From NCBI GenBank assembly GCA_022793095.1, contig JAAWCD010000054.1:1-64000 (forward strand): a stretch of 64,000 nt of DNA. Reading direction: 5' to 3'. The notes beneath the pieces are model-generated. The model did not search any database. It was not told the DNA's origin and saw only the letters and a list, made by a program, of their open reading frames with translations. Positions within the stretch are counted from its first letter, which is position 1; each line of letters begins with the position of its first letter. This document shows, piece after piece, positions 34,017 to 41,982 of the stretch. A program made the translations under genes and the position numbers. Source of the stretch: Oscillospiraceae bacterium. Lineage in GTDB: Bacteria > Bacillota > Clostridia > Oscillospirales > Oscillospiraceae.

Positions 34017-34730
34017 TTACACATAAAGCTCCTCCATGGTATCCAGACACAAACACCCCAGCCGCCCGCCGGGATAGGCGCATCCGCAGTCGATGCCGAT
34101 CATTGTGCCATAATAAAAGATCCGGTCCGGCTGCTCAGGCGCCCCAAGCTGCCTGTAGAGCAGACGGGTGGGGGTGTGTCCAAAGACAAGGGTCTTGTCT
34201 GGAAAGAAGGAACTATCCAAGCTCGGGCGGCAGAATAGAAACTCTTCCGGGCTGTATTCCTCCAAAGGGCGGTCAGGAGAAAAGTGCTCCAGACCGGCAT
34301 GGACCAGAAGAAACTGCCGTCCCGCTACGGCAATCTCCTCATAGGCGGACAGTTTTGGAAGATACGCGCACACTGTCTCCATTTCTTCCATGCTGAGCTG
34401 GAGAAATTGGAGGATGGACGCCCGCCCGCCGTTTTGAATCCATTCCTGTATCTGCTCCTGTTCCGTTTTGCTCAGGGGCTGTTCCGCTCCTTGGCGCGTG
34501 GCGCGCAAAAGGGCCGGCAGCGCCAGGGCGGCCAGCAGCTCGTGGTTCCCCAGAATCCCGGCCACATTGGGCCGCGCCGCCATATCCAGCAGAATTTTGA
34601 ACCCGTCCGGCCCCCGGTCCAGCACGTCCCCCAGCACATAGAGGGTGTCGTCCTCCGCAAACTGGATGGCCTCCAGCATGGCCTGGTATGTTTCGTAACA
34701 GCCGTGAATATCCGACATCACATAGGTCAT
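34017..34730 (-). CDS. PPP-family metallophosphatase
   Basis: 237-residue serine/threonine-type or symmetrical-tetraphosphatase-like phosphoesterase. All three PPP signatures are present: SDIHGCY at residue 6, GDVLDRGPDG at about 34 and GNHE at about 61, followed by VHAGL and FGHTPTR. It is about the size of bacterial PrpE/ApaH-like enzymes. ATG at 34730 overlaps the stop of the upstream orphan FtsZ-like gene, so both are made together. Substrate (phosphoprotein or dinucleotide) unknown. Confidence 0.88.
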   Translation of the reverse strand: MTYVMSDIHGCYETYQAMLEAIQFAEDDTLYVLGDVLDRGPDGFKILLDMAARPNVAGILGNHELLAALALPALLRATRQGAEQPLSKTEQEQIQEWIQNGGRASILQFLQLSMEEMETVCAYLPKLSAYEEIAVAGRQFLLVHAGLEHFSPDRPLEEYSPEEFLFCRPSLDSSFFPDKTLVFGHTPTRLLYRQLGAPEQPDRIFYYGTMIGIDCGCAYPGGRLGCLCLDTMEELYV

Positions 34731-35146
34731 CGTGTTTCCTCTTCTCCAGCCGTACGCCCCTCTGCGGTGGCAAGTATGAAATGGGTCCCCTCATCGCAAA
34801 ACTCCGAAGAGAAGCAATAGTTTGCGTCCTTACCGATACGTTGTTGAATCACCTCTACAATCTCCCCGATTAACTCCAGATTGACTTCCATATTTGCGGA
34901 GATATGCAAAACCGCCGCCAGAATGACCCGCCCGGGCTCGGGAGCCATCTCCTGCGCCGCCTGCCGGGCCATGTCTACTGCGATTCTGTCACTTGCAGCA
35001 GGGGGGCTTTCCAAGATGAAAGCGGCCTCGCCGCTCCGCAGAGCCTCCAAGTCCGCCGCTGCGTCTAATCCAACAAGTTCGGCATTTTCGCATATTTGCT
35101 TCAGAACTTCATAATCCGTCTCCCAATTGAGCTGTCGTTTCCGCAT
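34727..35146 (-). CDS. Small protein like the FtsZ C-terminal domain
   Basis: 139 residues. From about residue 68 the chain (GRVILAAVLHISANMEVNLE, IGKDANYCFSSEFCDEG, FILATAEG) follows the pattern of the second domain of FtsZ: beta strand, central helix, then DAN...DE and ATxxG. The FtsZ of this window shows the same blocks ([17 protein letters not shown]). There is no GTP-binding half, so it cannot polymerise like FtsZ. The N-terminal 65 residues are helical and unrelated. The start is ATG at 35146 with an AAAGGA twelve bases upstream; a frame open to 35254 is less likely. The stop overlaps the PPP phosphatase start. The FtsZ relation is my inference from motif order. Confidence 0.6.
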   Translation of the reverse strand: MRKRQLNWETDYEVLKQICENAELVGLDAAADLEALRSGEAAFILESPPAASDRIAVDMARQAAQEMAPEPGRVILAAVLHISANMEVNLELIGEIVEVIQQRIGKDANYCFSSEFCDEGTHFILATAEGRTAGEEETR

Positions 35147-35194
35147 AAAGCAAATCAGTCCTTTACTATAAAGATGGCCAAAATATAACACAGG

Positions 35195-35219
35195 CCCCTG
35201 TACCGAAACAAGTACAGGG
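35195..35219. promoter_or_regulatory. Inverted repeat between divergent genes
   Basis: CCCCTGTAC (35195-35203) and GTACAGGGG (35211-35219) around CGAAACA, between the FtsZ-like gene and the WYL regulator gene. It lies a few bases before the WYL -35 box, a natural place for a WYL-protein operator or a 5' hairpin. Confidence 0.5.
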
Positions 35220-35225
35220 GGATGA

Positions 35226-35254
35226 TTGCTTTTCCACATGAAGCATGGTATCAT
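35226..35254 (+). promoter_or_regulatory. Promoter of the WYL regulator gene
   Basis: TTGCTT (35226-35231) and TATCAT (35249-35254), 17-base spacer, with TG before the -10. Confidence 0.65.
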
Positions 35255-35287
35255 ACAGGGTAAACCATTTCAAAAGGGGGTGCTGCT

Positions 35288-36265
35288 GTGTCCATAAACA
35301 TCCTTCCCTTCCGGGTCTATCAGGTCCTCTTGGAGTATACCGACGGGGACCACGCTCTGCCTATGGGAGAGCTGCTCCGCCTTTTGCGGACGGAATACGG
35401 CCTGCGCTGCGACCGGCGGGCGGTGTATGCCGCTTTGGACAAGCTGAGGGCCGTGGGCTGTCATATTCCGGAGTATCAGGACGACGGCGAGGGCTACCGG
35501 CTGCTGTCCCGCCCTCTGGAGCCGTCGGAGGTCCGGCTGCTGTCGGACGCCGCGTCCGCCTTTCCGGGCATCTCCCAGCGTCAGTGCCAGCGCCTGCTGA
35601 AGAAGTTGGGGCGGAGCCTCAGCTGCTGGCAGCGGGAACAGTGCCGTCCTCTCCCGGTCAAAACGCCCTGGAGAGGTGTAAACCAGGAGGCGTTTCTGTC
35701 TGTCGAGGTGCTGGAGGAGGCGGTCTCCCGCCGCTGTCAGGTGCGGTTTCAGTACATGAAATACGGTATGGACAAGAAGCTTCACCCCCGCCAAGAGCGG
35801 CCTTATCAGGTGTCGCCCTATGGGCTCTATTTTACCAACGGAAATTATTATCTGCTCTGCCGGTATCAGGGCGCGGAGAATATCAGCCATTACCGGGTGG
35901 ACCGGATTCAGTCCCCGGTTCTGCTGGAGAAGCAGCCTGCCGAGCCGTTGCCGTCAGGGCTGGATATGGAGCGTTATGTCCGGGAGCGGGCGTATCCCTT
36001 TTCCGGCAAGGCCATCCGGGCGGTGCTGCACTGTGAGATTGATTTGCTCAGCGATGTGCTGGACCGTTTCGGCATGGAGACCCAGCTCCGGGACAACGGA
36101 GACGGAACCTTTGACGCGGTGGTCCTCACCGGTGCCGCCGGGTTGAAATTCTGGGCGCTGCAATATGTTGCGGCCTGCCAGGTTGTGGAACCGGAGCAGC
36201 TGCGGCGGGAGATCTGCGATGCCCTGAGGGCAGGGTGGGAGGCGTATCAAAAAATACAGGAATAG
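35288..36265 (+). CDS. WYL-domain transcriptional regulator
   Basis: 325 residues. The N-terminal winged helix (about 5-75: QVLLEYTDGDHALPMGELLRLL, RRAVYAALDKLRAVGCHI) is followed by a WYL domain (about 130-220: VRFQYMKYGMDKKLHPR, VSPYGLYFTNGNYYLLCRYQ) and a WCX-type C-terminal part. WYL proteins sense ligands, often nucleotides or nucleic acids, and many control defence or DNA-repair genes. GTG at 35288 follows an AAAAGGGGG site. The next gene, 31 bases later, is a PD-(D/E)XK nuclease and is probably in the same transcript. Confidence 0.88.
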   Translation: MSINILPFRVYQVLLEYTDGDHALPMGELLRLLRTEYGLRCDRRAVYAALDKLRAVGCHIPEYQDDGEGYRLLSRPLEPSEVRLLSDAASAFPGISQRQCQRLLKKLGRSLSCWQREQCRPLPVKTPWRGVNQEAFLSVEVLEEAVSRRCQVRFQYMKYGMDKKLHPRQERPYQVSPYGLYFTNGNYYLLCRYQGAENISHYRVDRIQSPVLLEKQPAEPLPSGLDMERYVRERAYPFSGKAIRAVLHCEIDLLSDVLDRFGMETQLRDNGDGTFDAVVLTGAAGLKFWALQYVAACQVVEPEQLRREICDALRAGWEAYQKIQE

Positions 36266-36296
36266 CTAAACCGGAAGAATTAGGGAGACGGTTTTC

Positions 36297-37388
36297 ATGG
36301 AATCGAATTTGTTCGAGGCTCTGCGGATTAAAGAAAATGAGGTCGTGATGTGCCGCTTTCTGGCGGACCTGCTGGACCCAAAGGGGTGGCATGGACTTGG
36401 GACGCAGTTCCTGAAATCCTTTCTGGAGAAGGTCATCCAGTTAGAAGGCTTGGAATGTCTGGAACGCACCTGCGTCATGACGGAATATCTTATTGACAAC
36501 GGCAGGAGAATTGACATCATACTCCAAAACCCTGGGTTTTCCCTTCCCATTGAGGCCAAAATCAACGCCAGGGACCAGCAGGGCCAGTGCTATGACTATT
36601 TGCCCTATGCCCGAAAGGCACCTTTGGTTTATCTGACAAAACACGGCGGCAAACCGTCTGAATGGAGCAGAAAGACAGCCGGTGAAAAAGAGGGGGAAAT
36701 TCGCTGCGTTTCGTGGGAGAGTATTTGTGACTGGCTGGAACAGGAGCCCGAAGTCCTGGAACAGGTGAGACAGTACACAGAGGCCATCCGGTCATTTTTG
36801 CCCAAGTCCACAAAAACATCCGTGGACTGTGGTTTGATTCGCGATGTGCTGGCGGCATTCCGGAGCGGAATGGGACAGGGAATCGCGGAACGCTATGGAC
36901 TAGAGGAGCTGCCTGATTCTTACCGGTCCTATCAGAATTGGAAGAATCAGAACCTGTCCTACTGTCCAGGCTTAAACTATCGAGTCAAGGGCGTGGATTT
37001 TCCCCAAAAGGACAGCCTTCAAATGTGGTTCCGAATCGAGGTGGCCGGCGACGGGTATCTGTCCGCCGGGTTCTGTCTGGTGGATGTGAAAGCGGGAGCG
37101 GCCGGAAACGAAATGAACAAGGTGAACGTCAAATCCGATGTGATAGAGGACCTCAAGCGGCTCAAACCCCTCATGGCCTTTATTGTCTCGCGGGATAACT
37201 GGTGGTTTGCCTGGCGCTTTTCCAACGGAAAGCAGGACGTGGCCCGGGATAATGCGCCAAATTTTAAGACGATGAACAAATGTGCCGCAGGCCTGCTGGA
37301 CCAGGAGAAACAGCCGGAATTTGTGGAGGATACCATCCGGATTTTTGAGGACCAGCTTCTGAGATACCTGGGACCCTCTGATGAGTGA
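36297..37388 (+). CDS. PD-(D/E)XK nuclease-superfamily protein
   Basis: 363 residues. The catalytic core is visible: RRIDIILQNPG with Asp73, then LPIEAKINA with Glu86 and Lys88 (the D...E-x-K pattern), and a following Gln in DQQGQ. It matches the PDDEXK_4-type family of stand-alone nuclease-like proteins. Residues 200-360 form a second domain (YCPGLNYRVKGVDFPQK, WFRIEV, AFIVSRDNWWFAWRF) that may recognise target. No helicase or methylase is near. With the WYL regulator it makes a compact two-gene unit that could be a defence or DNA-repair module, but that is a guess. Confidence 0.8.
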   Translation: MESNLFEALRIKENEVVMCRFLADLLDPKGWHGLGTQFLKSFLEKVIQLEGLECLERTCVMTEYLIDNGRRIDIILQNPGFSLPIEAKINARDQQGQCYDYLPYARKAPLVYLTKHGGKPSEWSRKTAGEKEGEIRCVSWESICDWLEQEPEVLEQVRQYTEAIRSFLPKSTKTSVDCGLIRDVLAAFRSGMGQGIAERYGLEELPDSYRSYQNWKNQNLSYCPGLNYRVKGVDFPQKDSLQMWFRIEVAGDGYLSAGFCLVDVKAGAAGNEMNKVNVKSDVIEDLKRLKPLMAFIVSRDNWWFAWRFSNGKQDVARDNAPNFKTMNKCAAGLLDQEKQPEFVEDTIRIFEDQLLRYLGPSDE

Positions 37389-37467
37389 CTATTGCGATGG
37401 AGCCTGCATCCCCTAAAACCTGACCCGCCTGCCTGTTTTGCGAATGGAAGTCCTACAAACCGAACGC

Positions 37468-37496
37468 TTGTCTTTTCCTGAATTCTTTGGTATAAT
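37468..37496 (+). promoter_or_regulatory. Promoter of the gdpP-rplI-dnaB unit
   Basis: TTGTCT (37468-37473) and TATAAT (37491-37496) with a 17-base spacer, about 50 bases before the gdpP start. Confidence 0.75.
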
Positions 37497-37552
37497 AACT
37501 AATACGCCTTTTCCTGTCTTTGCGAAAACCCAAGCTTATGGGGGGGACTTGT

Positions 37553-39544
37553 GTGAACAAGAAGCTGACGCATCTGCTGGAGCCCCAGCTCCAGCTGTAT
37601 TTTCTCTGCCTTGTGCTGTTTGCCGGGGTGACACTGTTTTTTGACCACATCCTGGGCATTTTGGAGATGGCGCTGGTGATTGTCCTCTACCTCTACTACC
37701 GGGATCGAAACCGCCGGAGGCAGAAGGAGCTGAGCAAATACATCGAAAACATCACGGCCAACATGGACGATGCCACGCGGGACACTATGCTGAACGCGCC
37801 GCTTCCCATGGTCATTTTCCGGCCGGACAGCGAGGAGGTCATTTGGAGCAACGAGCGGTTTCTTCAGCTGACCGACGAGCGGGAGCACCTGTTCGACACC
37901 AAAATCACCGCGATTGTCCCCAATTTTTCCTCCAAGTGGCTGATGGAGGGCAAGAGCGAGTGTCCCGGCGAGGTGCTCCTGGGGAACCGGAAGTTTCTGG
38001 TGTTCGGCCACCTGCTCCACAGCGGCGACGCGCTGGGCGCCAAGGGGCTGCTGGCCACCACCTATTGGGTGGACGTGACGGAGATGACCAACACACGGGA
38101 CCGGTACGCTGCCAGCCGTCCGGTGGCCGCTATTCTTATGCTGGACAACTATGAGGAACTCTGCAAGGGAGTCACCGACAACGGCAGGTCCACCTTGCGC
38201 GCGGAGATTGACAACCTTCTGGACGCCTGGACCACCCCCACAGGGGGCGTGCTGTGCCGGTACGACCGGGACCGTTATCTGTTCATCTTTGAGGAACAGT
38301 ATCTGGCGGCCTTCCAGGAGAGCAAATACGACATTCTGGACAAGGTGCGCCAGGTGGTCAGTCCCAACCACATTCCAGCCTCGCTCTCCATCGGCATTGG
38401 TAAGGACGCGCCCACCCTGGGGGAGCTGTTCCAATACGCCTCGCTGTCCATCGAAATGGCCCTGTCCCGAGGGGGAGACCAGGTGGTGGTCAAGAACCAG
38501 ATCAATTTCGAGTTCTACGGCGGGCACTCAAAGGAGCTGGAAAAGCGGACCAAGGTGAAGAGCCGGGTCATGTCCAACGCCTTGGGCGAGCTGATCGCGG
38601 ACTCCTCCTGCGTCTTTGTCATGGGCCACAAGTACCCGGACCTGGACGCGGTGGGCGCGGCCGCCGGCGTCTGCGCCATGGCCCGGAAGAAGGGTGTGGC
38701 CGCCCACATCATCAAAGAGGCGTCCAACAATCCCGGCACGGTCATGACGGAACGGCTGTCCAAGCTGCCGGAGTATGCCAGCACCTTCCTGTCCGCGCAG
38801 GACGCCATCATCAAGGCGGACTCCCGGTCTCTGCTGGTGGTGGTGGACACCAACCGGCCGGAGCAGGTCCAGGCTCAGGAGCTGCTGGAGTCCTGCACCC
38901 GTGTGGCGGTCATCGACCATCACCGCCGGGCGGCGACCTATATCGCCAACGCGGCGCTGAACTTCCACGAGCCCTACGCGTCCTCGGCCAGCGAGCTGGT
39001 TACCGAGCTGCTTCAGTATCTGGTGGAGCCGGCGGACCTGCTGCGGGGAGAGGCGGAGGCCCTGCTGGCGGGCATTGTGCTGGACACCAAAAACTTTGCC
39101 ATGCGGACAGGAAGCCGGACCTTTGAGGCGGCGGCGTTTCTGCGGCGGAGCGGTGCGGACACTGCCGGTGTGAAGAAGCTGTTTCAGAACGACCTGGCGG
39201 GCACGGTGGCCAGATACGACATCATCCAGACCGCGAAGATATACCGGAACGGGGTGGCTGTGGCGGCGGTGGACCACACGGTGGGCCGGGTGACGGCGGC
39301 GCAGGCGGCGGACGAGCTGCTGGGCATCTCCGGCGTGGAGGCCTCGGTGGTGCTGTTTCCGGACAACGGACAGGTGATTGTTTCCGCCCGAAGCATGGGG
39401 GATATCAATGTGCAGCTGATTCTGGAGCGGCTGGGCGGGGGCGGAAACGCCACGGCCGCCGGCGCTCAGATTCCCGGCAAGTCCATAGAAGAGGTTTCGC
39501 GGGAGCTGGCCGCTTCGATCGACCGCTATTTTGACGAGGAGTAA
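37553..39544 (+). CDS. gdpP: Cyclic-di-AMP phosphodiesterase GdpP
   Basis: 663-residue membrane enzyme that cleaves c-di-AMP to 5'-pApA. Two N-terminal spans (about 13-55), a PAS-like domain, a degenerate GGDEF domain (FQYASLSIEMALSRGGDQVVVK) and a C-terminal DHH/DHHA1 domain with VFVMGHKYPDLDAVGAA, VVVDTNRPEQ, VIDHHRRA and the GGGGNATAAGA block. GTG start at 37553, six bases after GGGGGGA; an upstream TTG in frame has no site. Placement before rplI and dnaB is the normal Firmicute arrangement. c-di-AMP controls potassium and cell-wall homeostasis. Confidence 0.95.
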   Translation: MNKKLTHLLEPQLQLYFLCLVLFAGVTLFFDHILGILEMALVIVLYLYYRDRNRRRQKELSKYIENITANMDDATRDTMLNAPLPMVIFRPDSEEVIWSNERFLQLTDEREHLFDTKITAIVPNFSSKWLMEGKSECPGEVLLGNRKFLVFGHLLHSGDALGAKGLLATTYWVDVTEMTNTRDRYAASRPVAAILMLDNYEELCKGVTDNGRSTLRAEIDNLLDAWTTPTGGVLCRYDRDRYLFIFEEQYLAAFQESKYDILDKVRQVVSPNHIPASLSIGIGKDAPTLGELFQYASLSIEMALSRGGDQVVVKNQINFEFYGGHSKELEKRTKVKSRVMSNALGELIADSSCVFVMGHKYPDLDAVGAAAGVCAMARKKGVAAHIIKEASNNPGTVMTERLSKLPEYASTFLSAQDAIIKADSRSLLVVVDTNRPEQVQAQELLESCTRVAVIDHHRRAATYIANAALNFHEPYASSASELVTELLQYLVEPADLLRGEAEALLAGIVLDTKNFAMRTGSRTFEAAAFLRRSGADTAGVKKLFQNDLAGTVARYDIIQTAKIYRNGVAVAAVDHTVGRVTAAQAADELLGISGVEASVVLFPDNGQVIVSARSMGDINVQLILERLGGGGNATAAGAQIPGKSIEEVSRELAASIDRYFDEE

Positions 39545-39550
39545 CGTGTG

Positions 39551-39754
39551 TTCTTTTCTTGAACGAAAAGGACCGGCGCTTTCTTGAAAGAAAGCTTAGC
39601 AAAGAACTTTCGGCCGGCGTACTGCTTGCGGATTCTAAATAGTGCATCGCCCTTTGGCGGTCTGATGAGATCATCGGGCTCGCAGGAGAGCAGCGTCTGA
39701 AATAAAGCGTCGTTTGAAGTTCTTTTTGCTTCTTTTTCTTTCAAGAAAAAGAAG
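39551..39754. repeat. Hairpin repeats between gdpP and rplI
   Basis: A half hairpin (39551-39572) and a reverse C-type copy (39577-39610, stem GCTTTCTT/AAGAAAGC) follow the gdpP stop. A forward A-type copy (39712-39754) precedes rplI. Between them, at 39661-39686, is a degenerate version of the GGCCCGATGA palindrome. Confidence 0.85.
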
Positions 39755-39779
39755 AGAAACCAGAAAGGATGAAGGAACC

Positions 39780-40226
39780 ATGAAAGTGATTTTACAGCAG
39801 GATGTGAAGGGCCAGGGCAAGAAGGGCCAGATGGTGGAGGTATCCGACGGCTACGCCCGGAACTTTTTGTTTCCCCGAAAGCTGGCGCTGGCGGCCACGG
39901 CGGACAACGTGAACACCATGAAGCTTCAGGAGCAGGCCAGAAAGGAACAGGAAGCCCGTGAAAAGGCGGAGGCGGAAGAGCTGGCCAAGCGGCTGGGCGG
40001 GCTGACGGTCAAGCTCCAGGCCAAGGCGGGCACCGGCGGGCGGCTGTTCGGATCAGTCACCTCCAAGGAAATCGCCGACGCGCTCCAGGCCCAGCACGGC
40101 ATTGCCATTGCCAAAACCAAGATTGTCCAGGAGGAGCCCATCAAGGCCTTCGGCGGCTACGAGCTCAAATGCAAGCTGGGCTATGAGGTCACAGGCAAGC
40201 TCAAGGTGGTCGTGACAGAGGCGTAA
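39780..40226 (+). CDS. rplI: Ribosomal protein bL9
   Basis: 148-residue large-subunit protein that binds 23S rRNA and helps to hold reading frame. N-terminal domain MKVILQQDVKGQGKKGQMVEVSDGYARNFLFP, the long connecting helix (about 41-75) rich in Glu/Lys/Ala, and the C-terminal domain GRLFGSVTSKEIADAL. The start at 39780 has AAGGA four bases ahead, between the hairpin repeat and the ATG. dnaB follows after 17 bases. Confidence 0.97.
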   Translation: MKVILQQDVKGQGKKGQMVEVSDGYARNFLFPRKLALAATADNVNTMKLQEQARKEQEAREKAEAEELAKRLGGLTVKLQAKAGTGGRLFGSVTSKEIADALQAQHGIAIAKTKIVQEEPIKAFGGYELKCKLGYEVTGKLKVVVTEA

Positions 40227-40243
40227 AACGCGGAGGGCGTGAT

Positions 40244-41590
40244 ATGGACGAGCTGCTGTTAAAACAGATGCCCCACAGCACGGAGGCGGAGCAGGCCACC
40301 CTGGGCGCTATGCTGATGGATGAGCGGTGCATCCCCCAGGTGGTGGAGGCCCTCAAGCCTGATGACTTTTACCTCCGGCAGAATCGGGAAATCTTTGAGA
40401 CCATTTATTCCATGTTCTCCCTGTCCCAGCCGGTGGACCCGGTGACTGTACTGGAGCAGATGAAGCTGCATGGGGTGTACGATGAGAATACATCCCGGGG
40501 CTATCTGCTGCAATTGATGGAAATTACACCCACCGCCGCCAATGTGATGGAGTATGTGTCCATCGTCAAGGACAAGGCCCTCCTCCGGCGCATTTCGGAG
40601 ACTGCCGGAGACATCACGGCCATGGTGAGCGAGGGGACAGGGACAGCCCAGGACATTCTGGAGGCCGCGGAGCAGCGCATTTACGCCATCCGGCAGGGCC
40701 GGGGGGCTCAGGGTCTGGCCCACATCTCCCAGGTCATTCTGGGGGTCTATGAGCGGCTGGCAGAGCTGGCTCAGAGCGATTCTGCGGTCCCCGGCCTGTC
40801 CACGGGCCTGAGCGATGTAGACGCGGCCATCTCCGGCCTGAACAAGTCTGACCTTATTCTGTTGGCAGCCCGGCCGGGCATGGGCAAGACCTCCATGGCG
40901 CTGAACATCCTGCTCCACGGCGGCAAGCACTCGGGGAAGAACGTGGTGTTCTTCTCCTTGGAGATGAGCCGGGAGCAGTTGGCCATGCGCCTGCTGTCCA
41001 ACGAGTCCTTCGTGGACAACAAAAAGCTGGTCACTGGCAAGCTCAGTGAGGAGGACTGGGTTAAAATCGCCGCGGCCTCTGCGGTGCTCAACAAGAGCAC
41101 GATTCTCATTGACGACAATCCCATGCTCACCGTGGCGGACATGAATGCCAAGTGCCGCCGGGTGGACAATCTGGGGCTGGTGGTCATCGACTACCTCCAG
41201 CTGATGCAGTCCGCCGGCGGGAAGAACAACTATGCCGGCGAAAGCCGCCAGCAGGCGGTGTCCGACATCTCCCGGTCGCTGAAGATCATGGCAAAGGAGC
41301 TGAATGTGCCGGTGCTCTGCCTGTCCCAGCTGTCCCGCGCCAACGAGAGCCGCAGCGATAAGCGGCCCATGCTCAGCGACCTGCGGGAATCGGGGGCCAT
41401 TGAGCAGGACGCGGATATTGTCATGTTCCTCTATCGGGAGGACTATTATAACCAAGAGACGGAGGACCACAACCTGGCCGAGTGTATCATCGCCAAGAAC
41501 CGCCATGGCGAGACAGGCACCGTGCAGCTCCAGTGGCTGCCCGAGTTTACCACCTTCTCCGGGCTGGACCGGCGGCACAGCGAGTATTGA
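40244..41590 (+). CDS. dnaB: Replicative DNA helicase DnaB
   Basis: 448-residue hexameric helicase (DnaC of Bacillus). N-terminal domain (1-105, PHSTEAEQATLGAML), linker, and a RecA-like ATPase domain with Walker A at about 207-217 (ARPGMGKTSMAL), Walker B LVVIDYLQLM, and the arginine-finger region near VPVLCLSQLSR. No intein interrupts the usual insertion sites. Typical length. It forms an operon with rplI and perhaps with the small gene that follows. Confidence 0.97.
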   Translation: MDELLLKQMPHSTEAEQATLGAMLMDERCIPQVVEALKPDDFYLRQNREIFETIYSMFSLSQPVDPVTVLEQMKLHGVYDENTSRGYLLQLMEITPTAANVMEYVSIVKDKALLRRISETAGDITAMVSEGTGTAQDILEAAEQRIYAIRQGRGAQGLAHISQVILGVYERLAELAQSDSAVPGLSTGLSDVDAAISGLNKSDLILLAARPGMGKTSMALNILLHGGKHSGKNVVFFSLEMSREQLAMRLLSNESFVDNKKLVTGKLSEEDWVKIAAASAVLNKSTILIDDNPMLTVADMNAKCRRVDNLGLVVIDYLQLMQSAGGKNNYAGESRQQAVSDISRSLKIMAKELNVPVLCLSQLSRANESRSDKRPMLSDLRESGAIEQDADIVMFLYREDYYNQETEDHNLAECIIAKNRHGETGTVQLQWLPEFTTFSGLDRRHSEY

Positions 41591-41668
41591 AAACAGATAA
41601 CAATTTACCTGCTGAGGTTTATGATTCCTTGATGTATCTTGCCATGTGAAAATAAGGAGGTGGCTGTT

Positions 41669-41977
41669 ATGGAAGGAGAAGAACTGATTTCCGCTGTGCC
41701 GGAAACGATGGCGGCAGTTGCAGGCGGGGCCGTAAATGTGACCGCGAAAATGGTGGATGCGTGGAGAGAACATCCTTTCCTGGGGACTTTGGCCATCGGA
41801 GCCGCTTGCGGGACGGTTTGCTATATAGTTCATGAGGTTGCTAAAACAGGTGGTTCCATTGAGGCTACCCGTGATGGGGTTAAAGCGCAATTTTCACAGG
41901 GTTCAGAGAGCGTTGAATCCAAAGACGCTCAGGCGAAGATCGATGACGCTGTCGATATGCCATATACAGAGGCGTAA
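41669..41977 (+). CDS. Small single-span membrane protein, 102 aa
   Basis: No known family. An acidic N-terminus (MEGEELISAVPETMAAVAGG) leads to a hydrophobic segment (FLGTLAIGAACGTVCYIVHEV, about residues 47-68), then a polar, acidic tail with KAQFSQGSESVESKDAQ. ATG at 41669 has AAGGAGG at 41654-41660. It is squeezed between dnaB and tilS, with only six bases to the tilS start, so it may be a local insertion or a lineage-specific gene. Base composition is clearly AT-richer than that of the flanking genes. Confidence 0.6.
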   Translation: MEGEELISAVPETMAAVAGGAVNVTAKMVDAWREHPFLGTLAIGAACGTVCYIVHEVAKTGGSIEATRDGVKAQFSQGSESVESKDAQAKIDDAVDMPYTEA

Positions 41978-41982
41978 ATCTA

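Noticed and set aside
40244..41590. Intein in dnaB
   Set aside because: The protein is 448 residues with uninterrupted Walker motifs.
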